Assembly (NCBI GenBank): GCA_003254905.1
Contig: QANU01094832.1
Location: 541,428 to 605,427 of the forward strand
Direction: 5' to 3'
Length of the DNA stretch: 64,000 nucleotides
Origin: Nissolia schottii
Lineage: Eukaryota; Streptophyta; Magnoliopsida; Fabales; Fabaceae
Below the pieces are notes generated by a model. It saw only the letters and a list, made by a program, of their open reading frames with translations. It did not search any database and was not told the DNA's origin. Below, piece after piece: positions 26,000 through 36,529 of this stretch. A program made the position numbers and the translations under genes. The stretch's first letter is position 1. Each line of letters starts with the position of its first letter.

Positions 26000-26937
26000 A
26001 TAAAATAAAGAAAAATGTTTTTGTATATTTAGATACTTCCTCCATGGAAATTTGAGAACTAGTGTATAAATAATTTAAAATTTTAATTATACTTTATGAA
26101 AATGTGAGAAAATAATCTACTGAATTTACCAACGTAGATAATTGAAATTCTTTTGCCATTCTCGTCGTCTAAAGATAATATTATCCGCGTTAAAAAATTT
26201 AAGTAAATTTAACGCTAATTATTTTCTTTAGAGTCTATACATAATTTCAAACTTTAAATGATATTCACATTAGCAATAGAAATTAAACTTGTATCCTTAT
26301 AAAATGAGATTATTGCTTACTAATTGTTCCAACCATCTTTACTTAATATTAGTCTAATAAAATATGTACAAGAATGATTTCTAAAACAATACCAAAAGGT
26401 AGATATATCACAAAAGGAGAGAAAGAAAAGAATTAGATACGTTGGCAGTGGTGTCAAGTGTTTTTTGTTCCTCAAACCCAGCCAAAACAAAAGTTTAGCC
26501 GTTTGTTTTCTTTAGCTTCTGTCTCACTCTCTCTCTATTTATCTCAAAAGGCAAATAAATGATAGAAAAAGAAAAAGAAAAAGGATGCTCTTAAGATTGT
26601 GTTTAGTATAAGAGATAAGATAAGAATATAAAGATATAAAGATAAAAAAAATTATGTATTTTTTGTATCTCATTTTAAGATAAAAAGAACAAAATATTTT
26701 TATCCCAAAGACACAAAATCAATGTCTAAAAGAAAAAATAAAATAAAATTTGTGGGGGGCAATATCAGCCTGCGTTTGATACCCCATTTGTTATTGCTAT
26801 ATTCATTGCACAACACAACCTTCCTTTTCTTCTTCTCTTACCCCAATTTTGTTCTTTATCTCTCTTTCTCTCTTTCCCCTTTCCCTTTCTTCCTTCAACT
26901 TACATAATGTTCCTTTCTCATTGTACTTTCTAGACAT

Positions 26938-26950
26938 ATACATATATATA
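26938..26950 (+). promoter_or_regulatory. Probable TATA box of the RABC2 gene
   Basis: 'catatatataga' lies about 70-80 bases before the start codon, in front of a short AG-rich leader. It is called on motif and distance only. Confidence 0.45.
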
Positions 26951-27016
26951 GAATCATTCATTAGTAGAGCAACTACATCATCATAATTCAGAAAGTTAGA
27001 GAGTCTTAAAGAGAGA

Positions 27017-30000
27017 ATGAGTTCATCTACTTCATCAGGTAATAGCAGTGGCTATGATCTCTCTTTCAAGATCTTGTTGATTGGTGACTCTGCTGTTGGA
27101 AAGAGTAGCCTTGTTGTCAGCTTCATCTCTAACTCTGTTGAAGATATTGCCCCCACAATTGGTAATTCTTCCTTTTGTTTCTCTTTTTGATGATTTCCCT
27201 TAATTTTATTTTTATCCAAAACAACTGGAGAAATTGAAAAAGTATACCATGGTTTTGATCAGTTACTACTGTTATTTCTGTTGATTCTTAAACACAATCA
27301 TGTGAATTTGTTGTCACTTATGTTCTACTATATAGTGTTTCTTAACCAAACAGTGTCTTATTGTTGATGATCTATGTTTTAGTGTTGCTATTGAAGTAGT
27401 GAAACTTCTAAAAATGGTTTCAATTGTGTGGTTTGTGAAACATTTAAGAATCTGTTATGTCAGAATTCCTATGTTTTTGACTTTGATGTTGTAATGGAAT
27501 CAACGGCACTCAGTTATTGTGTTTGTTTAATAGTTCAATAATTAACTGTTGTGTTGTTTTTGGTTCCTTCTGTGACATAATTGGAATTGGCATTAAAATT
27601 TTGAATTGATGCTGTCATTGCCATGCTGCGTTTATTCGGATTTCGGTTCTGATATGATCTGATGCTATTGTTCTTATGTTCTAATGGTTTCGATGTTATG
27701 TAGGTGTTGATTTTACGAACAAGCTGCTCACGGTAGGCCAGAAGAGATTGAAACTAACAATTTGGGACACCGGTAATCACCTATTGTCGGTTAATCTGCT
27801 TTCAATTCATGAAATTCAGATCTTTTTGGTTAATTGCTTGCAGCATGTGAATTGAATGCAAAAAAGATATAACGAAATACAGGGAGCATTGTCTATGCTT
27901 TTTTTTTTTTTTTTAATGAGAAAAGTATTTCTTTTTTAACTTGTTTGGATCGACTTATAGAAAAGTAGATTCAAAAAATAATCGTCTATAAGATTTTCCA
28001 TAGAACTAGATTTTACTTTTTGTCGTAAAAGTACATTTTTTTTCTCAAAAGTTTATCCAAACACACCCAATTTCTCGTAGGGTATTTTCTATTGAATCGC
28101 TTATTCACTTATATAAATGACTGATTGAAGTATATAGACATTGTAATAACAACATTACAACTATTGCAGCTGGACAGGAAAGATTCAGAACACTAACAAG
28201 TTCTTACTATAGAGGAGCTCAAGGAATCATTCTTGGTATGCTAAAATAATTTATGTACATGTCATTGTTCGGTTTTTTTTTCTACGTTAGAGGCATGTCT
28301 TTGGTGAGCCTCGGCGCAACAGTAATGTTGCTACCTTGGGTCACAGGTTCAAATCTTCAAAACAGTCTCTCTGTTTATTGTTGTATACATCAACCCTCCT
28401 AGGCTCCACTAGGTGGGAGCCTTGTGCATTGGACCACCCTTCTTTTAGAGGCATGTCTTTGGTGGTTGCAACTTGCATTGAATCATTGCTAGTTAGCATA
28501 TTTTAAATCCAATGCTTTTTTAAAATACTTTGTTTTATTTTCATTTTAGTCTATGATGTTACAAGGAGAGACACATTCACAAACTTATCAGAAGTATGGT
28601 CTAAAGAAGTGGAAATCTACTCTACAAATCAGGATTGTGTGAAGATGCTAGTTGGAAACAAAGTTGATAGAGTAAGTTTTTGTTGTTATGCTTGAATATG
28701 TGAAACAAGGATATGAATCATGTCATTATTGGGAAATATTTCTTTAATGAAATGGTTTAAACTCTTCCATCTCTATTGACACAAGGTTGATCTAGTGGTA
28801 GGCTAGCTAGTTTCCTTCTTAAAGGGTCTCGGGTTCAAGACCTGGGAAGAAAAAAATCTGTGTTGGGAAAGATAGTTAGAGTATCCTGATCTAAAATAGT
28901 TGATCTCACTAGTAATAGAGTCTAGATACTAGTGCAAAGGACAAAAATTAATAACTGGATATGGTTAAAATTCAATTCTATCCCTCATTTTTCCCTAGAC
29001 TCAGCGTTAACTTAGAAAACCAAACTAAAATGAATTAAAAAAATTGCCTATGATTGGTATGTACGGATAATTATGCAAGTGATGCTCATAGATTTGTTCC
29101 TTGCTTCTCTGCCTCACTTTCACGTAGATCAGAGGATTTGACCATTACATTAATCATATGGATTAAGTGAAGTCCCATTTTTACATGTTTCGTTAAGATC
29201 TTAGAATATGAAGAACCTCACTTTGTAAACACATGCTTTAGATTTTTTATGCTAACAACTCTTGAAATATACATAGACATTTCTGAATTTGTGACTCTTA
29301 TGTTGATGTATTTTGTTCAATAATTTCTTTAATGCTTCATATCTCTATTTTTTAGGATTCTGAGAGAGTGGTGAGCAGAGAAGAGGGTTTAGCTCTTGCC
29401 AAAGATTTGGGATGCTCATTTTTTGAATGTAGTGCAAAAACTCGAGAAAATGTGAAGAGGTGCTTCGAGGAACTTGCACTAAAGGTAAACACATGAATAT
29501 CTAATTTTTGTTTAAGGCATTTGTGAGAATCATGATGTTGGATGGTGAATTCTTCTTCCTGTTCTAAGAAATCACATTAATATTGTAAGAATAATTTTAT
29601 TCTGACATAAAGAATGGATATCATAAAGAAAAACATAAATCCTTTTTTGTCTTTCTGTGTCCAGTTTTGATGTCAAAATAATGGTATGAGTTTAATTGTT
29701 ATACACGGGTCGTGTAAAACTTTTTTACACCGTCATCCAATCAAATATTGTCACATAAGTAAAAAATAGTTGCCTTTCTTTGTTAATTCTTGAAAAGTCA
29801 TGTATATAGAATGATTTGATCGGATGACAGTAAAAAAAACTTTACACTACTGGTGCATAATAATTAAACTCAAATGTTATTCATATTCTACAAGTTTGAT
29901 ATTGATTATAAGAGGTGATCATCCCTAGCAGAATTGTTAAGTTTCATCTTGAATTAGGAAAATAATAGGCACAAGAAAAACAAGAGAGAAAGACAAATAA

Positions 30001-30441
30001 TGGAAGATAAATGTTTGTTTATCTTGTGTTCTTGAATACAAATGAACCAACACCTATTTATAGGCTAGGCAGAGAATCAGGACAATAATGAGAAAATAAA
30101 CCTAATAACAAACTGAATCAATTTAAATCAATCTAAACCAATCTTGAATATAATCTACGATATGCTAGGATATTATAATATCTTAATATATTTTAATAGG
30201 ATATTAGAATATCTCAATATACTCTAACAAGAATGTAAAATAATGATATTGTTGCATGAGCAAAAAAACAAAAGTATAGATATAAATTCTAATTGTAGAT
30301 GATTTGCTGCGTATTCATTTTTCATAGATAATGGAAGTTCCTAGTCTTTTGGAAGAAGGATCAACAGCAATGAAGAGGAATATTCTAAAGCAAAAACAGG
30401 AACCACAAGCATCCCAACAAATTGGTGGTTGTTGCTCTTGA
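27017..30441 (+). CDS. RABC2: Rab GTPase of the RABC2 (RAB18) class
   Basis: A small GTPase that cycles between GDP and GTP and directs vesicle traffic. Exons: 27017-27161, 27704-27772, 28170-28235, 28550-28671, 29356-29484, 30328-30441. They give 214 codons plus stop, all GT-AG. All G motifs are visible: P-loop GDSAVGKS (23-30), APTIG with the switch-I threonine (47), WDTAGQE (69-75), NKVD (130-133) and ECSAK (158-162). The tail GGCCS (210-214) carries the paired cysteines for geranylgeranylation. Length and motifs match plant RABC2. I cannot separate the A and B paralogues by sequence alone. Position between PIP5K and the ankyrin gene matches Arabidopsis RABC2B (At3g09910), as I recall that locus. 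Introns hold two SINE-like insertions and one MITE. Confidence 0.93.
28307..28444 (+). mobile_element. Au-like SINE in RABC2 intron 3
   Basis: The element starts AGCCTCGGCGCAAC, has a tRNA-derived A-box region and the B-box-like 'ggttcaaatct', and continues with the Au-type 3' motif 'ggtgggagccttgtgcat'. It ends in a short T-run ('cttctttt'). It is flanked by a 20-bp perfect direct repeat (28287-28306 and 28445-28464), the target duplication. About 138 bp long, it lacks part of the middle of the longer Au consensus I recall. No splice site is disturbed. Confidence 0.85.
28790..28960 (+). mobile_element. Possible tRNA-derived SINE in RABC2 intron 4
   Basis: 'ggttgatctagtggta' resembles a Pol III A box and 'gggttcaagacc' a B box about 40 bases later. 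A shared 3' part ('ttgatctcactagtaatagagtctagatact') is similar to sequence near 56,905-56,945, suggesting the same family. The boundaries are not resolved. Confidence 0.5.
29688..29871. mobile_element. MITE in RABC2 intron 5
   Basis: GAGTTTAATTGTTATACA at the left end pairs with the reverse complement of the right end (GAGTTTAATTATTATGCA). The subterminal 'tttttacaccgtcatccaatcaaa' pairs with 'gatcggatgacagtaaaaaa'. About 184 bp, non-coding. The same family appears at 42339-42509 and 31669-31838. Confidence 0.8.
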
Positions 30442-30804
30442 AAAATGCTTCAAATTGAACAAATTGAGTTCTTCTTAACTTGCACAATCTTGGAATGACC
30501 CTTTGATCTTCGTATATGGAAACTTCCTCCCTTGCTTTCTTTTACTGCTACCATTGTGATTTGGTTGCTTAATCACTTGTACCACTACTAATGTACCTCT
30601 CTACTAATGGGACATTGGCGACTGTAAATTTCTTTGCCTCATTGTTTTTAGCCTGTCCAAATCGATACAATCCAAATTCGATCATGTATTAACACAAATT
30701 TTCAAATACCCCAATATTGTATTTATTATCATGTTATTCTTGTGAACAATGTAATATCTAAAAACATAATTAAATATCATATAACAAATGCCCCAAGGCA
30801 TCGA

Positions 30805-30876
30805 GTTGTTGTAGTATAGTGGTGAGTATAACCGCCTCTCACACGGGTGACCCGGGTTTGGTCCTTGGCAACGATG
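30805..30876 (+). pseudogene. tRNA-Asp-derived pseudogene with altered anticodon loop
   Basis: The sequence reads like plant tRNA-Asp: GTAGTATAGTGG D-arm, GTGACCCGGGTTTGGTCC variable and T-arm, and acceptor arms 30805-30811 / 30869-30875 that pair with two G-T wobbles. The anticodon loop is CTCTCAC, giving CTC instead of GTC. The anticodon stem has two mismatches (A-G and C-A) and the T-loop has GTTTGGTC in place of GTTCGATC. It is probably a decayed copy, or the head of a tRNA-derived SINE, and not a working tRNA. Confidence 0.7.
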
Positions 30877-31538
30877 AATTTTAAGAACTTGACTACAAAA
30901 ATATTGACATGAGAATTTTTTTACCAAACTCATTGTCAAAGGACATCCTAAAATGTGTGGTAAAAATGTGGCTGAATTGAATCAAAATTTAAATTTACTA
31001 CACTCAATAGTAACTAGTTTGAATACAGTGAATACTTACTAACCTAGCTTGAGTCAACCACTATTAAGATAAAACTCACGACATTAACTTTTCTTTTTAT
31101 CATGGAACTCAAATGGCAGATGTTATTTTCAAAAAAACATATGTAAAATCACTTAAATCATCCAAACGAGTTAAAAGAAACTAGATCCGTTGATGGCATC
31201 GCACCATGTATGGAATCACTTAAACCAATCCAACTCAAAGTAAATTGAATAATCGAGCCTGGCTCAATTAAAACCAATATTCCTACATTTTTTTTGGGGT
31301 CTGGCATTATCTTAGCCGTTGATGGCTTTACGGGTAGAAATGTGCTTATTTTGTAGGGTTTGAGCATTGAATATGCAAAAATGAACAAAATCCAAAAATA
31401 TATCATTCTGAATGTTGACCAACAGCCATATAAAAATGATTATACAATAATATAAATGGTATGGCGCCCCAAAAAACAAAAGCACTGTCTCTATCAAAAT
31501 AAAACTAAATATTTCTACTAATCACCATGCTAATGGCA

Positions 31539-34492
31539 TTAGCTTTCCATGGCAGTAGCTTCAGCTTCCAGCAGCCTCCTAGCATCTGTGCCCTGATCAG
31601 GTAACTCTGCCGGGGTCTGCCAAAAAATAATTCTTAGAATTTGATGCAGATTATAAAGGGATATATGACACAATTTAATTTTTGGTAAAGTGTAAAAAAG
31701 TTCTATACCATCATTCAATCATGTGCTACTATATAGAAAATTTTTGAGTAGGCGAATATAAGACCAAACCACTTTTGCTTATATGGCAGTACATGATTGG
31801 ACAACAGTGTAAAAGTTTGTGCATAGAAATTTAACTCTACATGATACTCCATATATCATAAAATCCTTCAAAAGCTCTATACCTTTCCATATAAGTTTGA
31901 CTTCGTTGGGGAGGCACCATTAGAAAGCAGCAATCTAATTACATCAACATGCTCACCTCTTGCAGCATGATGGAGAGGCTGTGAAAAAGTCACAAGATGA
32001 TGATGATGATGATGTAGGGCATATAATCAGAGTAAGTCATAAAGATATAAATGAGAAATTTTCAAACACCATGCGTTAGTATAATAGTGCATTTGTTTCA
32101 GCGTATGGTCAAAAAGTCACATTTTTAACTAAGAAATCAGTCTCTATACGTTAGGAAAAATAATCTCAAACTCAAAAAAAAAAATCGTTTTTGTAAGCAG
32201 AGCTCTCTTAGTTCTATTGATGTTTTTTAACTAAGACATCCGTCTCTATGCAAAAGCAGGAAAAAATAGCTTCTAAAAACAATGTGTTTTCAGCTTTTTG
32301 AACTCTATAACAAAAATTAACAATTTTAATCGGTTTTTTAAAAACCAAAACAAACGCATCTTAAATTCAGCATAGGTAGCTAGACAAAATAAATACTCAC
32401 AGTATCACCCTCAGAATCAACTGATTCTAGCATACTTTTTATATTCTCTGTGTCACTAGCACTGTTAAGTAGCAGTTGGACTATCTCTGTATACCCTGAT
32501 ATGGTCATNTTCTATACCATCATTCAATCATGTGCTACTATATAGAAAATTTTTGAGTAGGCGAATATAAGACCAAACCACTTTTGCTTATATGGCAGTA
32601 CATGATTGGACAACAGTGTAAAAGTTTGTGCATAGAAATTTAACTCTACATGATACTCCATATATCATAAAATCCTTCAAAAGCTCTATACCTTTCCATA
32701 TAAGTTTGACTTCGTTGGGGAGGCACCATTAGAAAGCAGCAATCTAATTACATCAACATGCTCACCTCTTGCAGCATGATGGAGAGGCTGTGAAAAAGTC
32801 ACAAGATGATGATGATGATGATGTAGGGCATATAATCAGAGTAAGTCATAAAGATATAAATGAGAAATTTTCAAACACCATGCGTTAGTATAATAGTGCA
32901 TTTGTTTCAGCGTATGGTCAAAAAGTCACATTTTTAACTAAGAAATCAGTCTCTATACGTTAGGAAAAATAATCTCAAACTCAAAAAAAAAAATCGTTTT
33001 TGTAAGCAGAGCTCTCTTAGTTCTATTGATGTTTTTTAACTAAGACATCCGTCTCTATGCAAAAGCAGGAAAAAATAGCTTCTAAAAACAATGTGTTTTC
33101 AGCTTTTTGAACTCTATAACAAAAATTAACAATTTTAATCGGTTTTTTAAAAACCAAAACAAACGCATCTTAAATTCAGCATAGGTAGCTAGACAAAATA
33201 AATACTCACAGTATCACCCTCAGAATCAACTGATTCTAGCATACTTTTTATATTCTCTGTGTCACTAGCACTGTTAAGTAGCAGTTGGACTATCTCTGTA
33301 TACCCTGATATGGTCATCAAAAAGCAAAACGGCGTCACAAATTGTGCAAAATAGTCATTCGACTTTAGGAGAATGTGAGTGGAAAAACTACCTCCTGCAC
33401 AAGCATCGTGCAAAGGAAGTGCCCCGTCTTCATCTTTGGCCTCCAAGTTTGCTCCTCTTTCTAGAAGCAGCTGCAGTTTGTGAACCAAAGATCAATAATC
33501 CATTGCATCATGTTGCGTATACTATGAGCATATGTCTGAAGAACCATCTCTCTGAAAAGCTTAAGCTAATGGGAGAAGGCAATTTAATGGTTATATATTT
33601 GACAATACAAAACGCAAGAACAAACGATGATTAATATTACCCGGACACATTCCAAGTGGCCATATAAACAAGTCAAATGTAGAGCTGTATCACCATCCTC
33701 CACTGGCTCATCGATACTTCCATTCAAGTTATCTATATTTACGCAGCACAAGGGTAAGTAACAGCAGAATCCAAAAAAGAAAAACCATAGAATAGTTATA
33801 TTGAATTAGCTTTTTAAGTACCCAGCAAAAAAGATATCAATCTTCAACAAATTTCAAAATTGGAGTAAAGCCCCAAAGTCATTCATGATGAATTTGGCCA
33901 TCGGATCAAGGTGAAGTTTTTTTTAGCATCTTCATAGACAAAAAGAGTGTGTGTGTGTGTGTATATCTCAGCCCAATCAAGGTGAAGTTTATTAGAACGA
34001 ATTTCGAGGTTTAGTCCTAAATTATTTTCCTCCATGTAACAACATCACAGACAAGGGACTCATATCAAAAAATAAAAAAGTTCATGTAAATGACATTAGA
34101 ATCAGAATGAGACGCCATTTTCCAAGTTCAGTTTACGAATTAAAAATAGCCAAACAGTCAAATGAAAAAAAGGAGAAAATTTATATATTATAAACTGAAG
34201 ATTAGGGTTTTGGAGTGAAATTTTGAACAAAGCAAATAGGGGTAGCAGAGCCAGCTCAAAAAAAGACATGAAATTCAAGAAATAGAGAGAGGGGGAAGTG
34301 ACCGAGGGCGAGGCGGAGGGCGTTGACGTCGCCGAGCTCAACGGCGGCGGAGATGTCACGGAGGTGCGGAGGAGTGTCGGAATCGTCGAGATCGTCGCCG
34401 CCGTTGAGGAAACCTTCTTCTTCGAAGAGTGCGTTGTCGTTCTCCTCGTCGTCGTCGCTGTTCATTCCGTTGCGCCTTCCCGGAACCGCCAT
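31539..34492 (-). CDS. Small ankyrin-repeat protein (gene interrupted by a probable assembly duplication)
   Basis: Exons on the minus strand: 34492-34303, 33732-33641, 33470-33392, 33304-33210, 31978-31883, 31616-31539. Joined they give 209 codons plus stop, all GT-AG with matching phases. The N-terminus is short and acidic (residues about 12-40), followed by about four ankyrin repeats: 'DGDTALHLTCLYGHLECVRLL', 'ALPLHDACAGGYTEIVQLLL' and 'PLHHAARGEHVDVIRLLL' are the clearest. Ankyrin repeats bind partner proteins; the specific role is unknown. The closest relative I recall is Arabidopsis At3g09890. As printed, the sequence holds exons 4 and 5 twice (second copies 32495-32401 and 32787-32692) because of the 808-bp repeat described separately. 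My model uses one copy of each. Confidence 0.85.
31669..31838. mobile_element. MITE in the last intron of the ankyrin gene
   Basis: 'taaagtgtaaaaaagttctataccatcattcaatca' on the left pairs with 'tgattggacaacagtgtaaaagtttgtgcatagaaatttaact' on the right. It is a diverged member of the 29688 and 42339 MITE family. Its right-hand part recurs in the duplicated block from 32510. Confidence 0.65.
31701..32508. repeat. First copy of an 808-bp perfect direct repeat (probable contig overlap)
   Basis: This block recurs at 32510-33317 with a constant offset of 809 and no difference in any stretch I compared, including the 11-A run and the TGATGA microsatellite. The two copies are separated only by the N at 32509. 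The identity plus the N point to two contig ends that overlap but were joined without merging. Confidence 0.9.
32510..33317. repeat. Second copy of the 808-bp perfect direct repeat
   Basis: See 31701-32508. This copy is continuous with the upstream part of the ankyrin gene (exons 1-3); the other copy is continuous with exon 6. Confidence 0.9.
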
Positions 34493-34669
34493 TGATCCTT
34501 CCTTGATTTTTTCTCTCTCTTCTTCTGCTCTCAGTGGCGGCGCCTCCTATATATGTAACGGAGACGGGAGAAGAGGGGGGAGAGAGAGTAGAAGAACACT
34601 ATGCAAAACGGCGACGTTTTCGGATTGCGGCCCTTTTATTTTTGTTTTATTATTTTTTTGTCCTTAATT

Positions 34670-36050
34670 CACTCCTTCGCAATTATTTGTTTCACTTGAT
34701 TTATTTGTCATGGTATTTGCTACATTTTATATATTTTGGTTCCCTAGATTATCCCATTTATCTACTAGCTAACTGGCAGAGGTCGAAGGTCTCCTAATCC
34801 TTTATTTTCTATTTCAGGACACATAATACAAAAATGTGATTAGTAAGAGTTACAAATTATTCACATTTTGAGAAATGATCCATAATGTTATGAGAAATTC
34901 TTATGTGTTTCTTAAACATATTTAATGTGTGTTTTAAGAATATTTTTAATAATTTATTTTAATTTATAATATTTAAAAATTTAAATAATGAGTAATTAAT
35001 AATATTTCTAAAACACGCATTAAATGTGCTTAAGGAAGATACATTAATTTTGCCACATAAAATGCATGCATCTATGAGAGAGAAAAAAAAGTCATAAAGT
35101 CAAAACGTGTGTACCTCTGATCTCTAATATATGTAGCATAATAAAATATTGAAAAATCTACTACTAATTTTATTATAAAATTTCCTGTAATATATTAAAT
35201 TTTGCTTGTATCAGATGTTCCATGTTCTCCCCGTTTTTGGGTAGAGGTTCTGAAACATCGAAAAAAGAAGAAAAAAATGGTTTTAGTTTAAATAAGTTTG
35301 ATTTGCTTTGTTATTTGTCATAGATTTTGTTAATGTTTACCCTGATTTTGTTTTTTTAGGAAAACTTATTCAAATGGTTATTTATAATTAAAAAAAGGTT
35401 AGAAGTTATATGTGAAAGAAACTTTATAATGAATGTACATCGATCAATTTAAATCATATTTTTTAGTTGAATTCATCTATTTGATGAATTGAATGAATAA
35501 AGTGATCCACCTTGAGTTAATCTGTTAAATTGTTGGGGGATTGAATCAATGCATGATCGTATTATTTATTGTTTAGAATTTTTAGCATTATTTTGGGGGT
35601 AGGATAAGCATTCCCTTTATTCTTTATATTAATAAAAGCATAAATGATCGCAGGATATTTTAGTTTCTATGCGCATCACAAAAAATCTAGTTTTTGTTTT
35701 TATTTTGTCTTTAAGGAATTATAAAAAAGATGGGCTCCCCCCTATACTTTGGGCTCTCAATTTCTAAATTCTGATCAAATGCATGATAACATGTCCCAAA
35801 AAATACAGGTCTATATAACTATATTATATATCTTAATCCAAAAAAAAACTATTAAAGAGCTAGTCGATAAAATGAAGAAATCTTGAATCTTTATATATCT
35901 ATAAGCCACTGGCTGAATAAATTAAACTTTTAACTATGCCATGTAGAATGAAATAACGTGGAAAGAATGAATCAACAATTGTATATACTTCTAAATGAAA
36001 AAAAAAATAGAAAAGAAAAAACAAATAAAGGTTGATACAGAATTAATACA
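34670..36050. other. Intergenic DNA between the ankyrin and zinc-finger genes
   Basis: No gene is recognised. The segment 35053-35210 recurs in pieces at 44266-44376 and 42300-42340 (see findings). Confidence 0.5.
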
Positions 36051-36077
36051 CAAAGACCATATATGATTTCACTAAAT

Positions 36078-36328
36078 TCAGTACTGGCAATCCACCAAAG
36101 AAGATGCAGAGAACACAAAAACTTTTTTCCTTGTTCCAAACATGAACTTTGGTTCTCTTTGATGATCATCATCATCCTCTGCTGCTGCCGGAAGATTCAA
36201 GTCCAAGCTCAAATCATTTCTTGATTTCTTGGCTTCTTGTGATTCATGATTCACAAAATTCCTATGCCTTCTCATATGACCCCCTAATGCTTGCCCTGAT
36301 GAGAATTCAATCCCACATATAGAACACA
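36078..36328 (-). pseudogene. 3' half of the split ZAT5-like C2H2 gene (second finger and EAR motif)
   Basis: On the minus strand this reads [23 protein letters not shown], the second C2H2 finger with the plant QALGGH core, then a short basic stretch and LSLDLNLPA, an EAR repression motif. It ends at a stop at 36078. It is separated from its 5' half (41915-41171) by the Copia element. Counting the 5-bp target duplication once gives 745 + 251 = 996 nucleotides, an exact open frame of 331 codons plus stop. As it stands, this half has no promoter of its own; a protein from it would need an internal start or readthrough from the element's 3' LTR. Confidence 0.92.
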
Positions 36329-36333
36329 CATGC

Positions 36334-36529
36334 TAATAGATTTCAGTGAGGAAAATGAGAATGAGAAATTGAAGTTGTATTCAATTGATGAGAGCTGAGC
36401 TCTTATATACACAATACATAGTGACTTGCTTTGCAAGCTATTGGAGACTAGCTAAATAAGCTTAACTAACACAAGCTAACAAACTCTAACTAACTCCTAA
36501 CAAAGTTAGTTAGAGATTCTCCTCTATTA
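36334..36529 (-). repeat. 3' LTR of the Copia element
   Basis: 196 bp. On the minus strand it begins TAATAGAGG and ends CTATTA. It contains 'tatatacacaatacatag' and short inverted words ('ctaactaactcc', 'gttagttag'). Confidence 0.95.

Noticed and set aside
32401..32787. Real internal duplication of ankyrin exons 4-5
   Set aside because: Perfect identity including introns and homopolymers, together with the N at the junction, favours an assembly artefact over a biological duplication.
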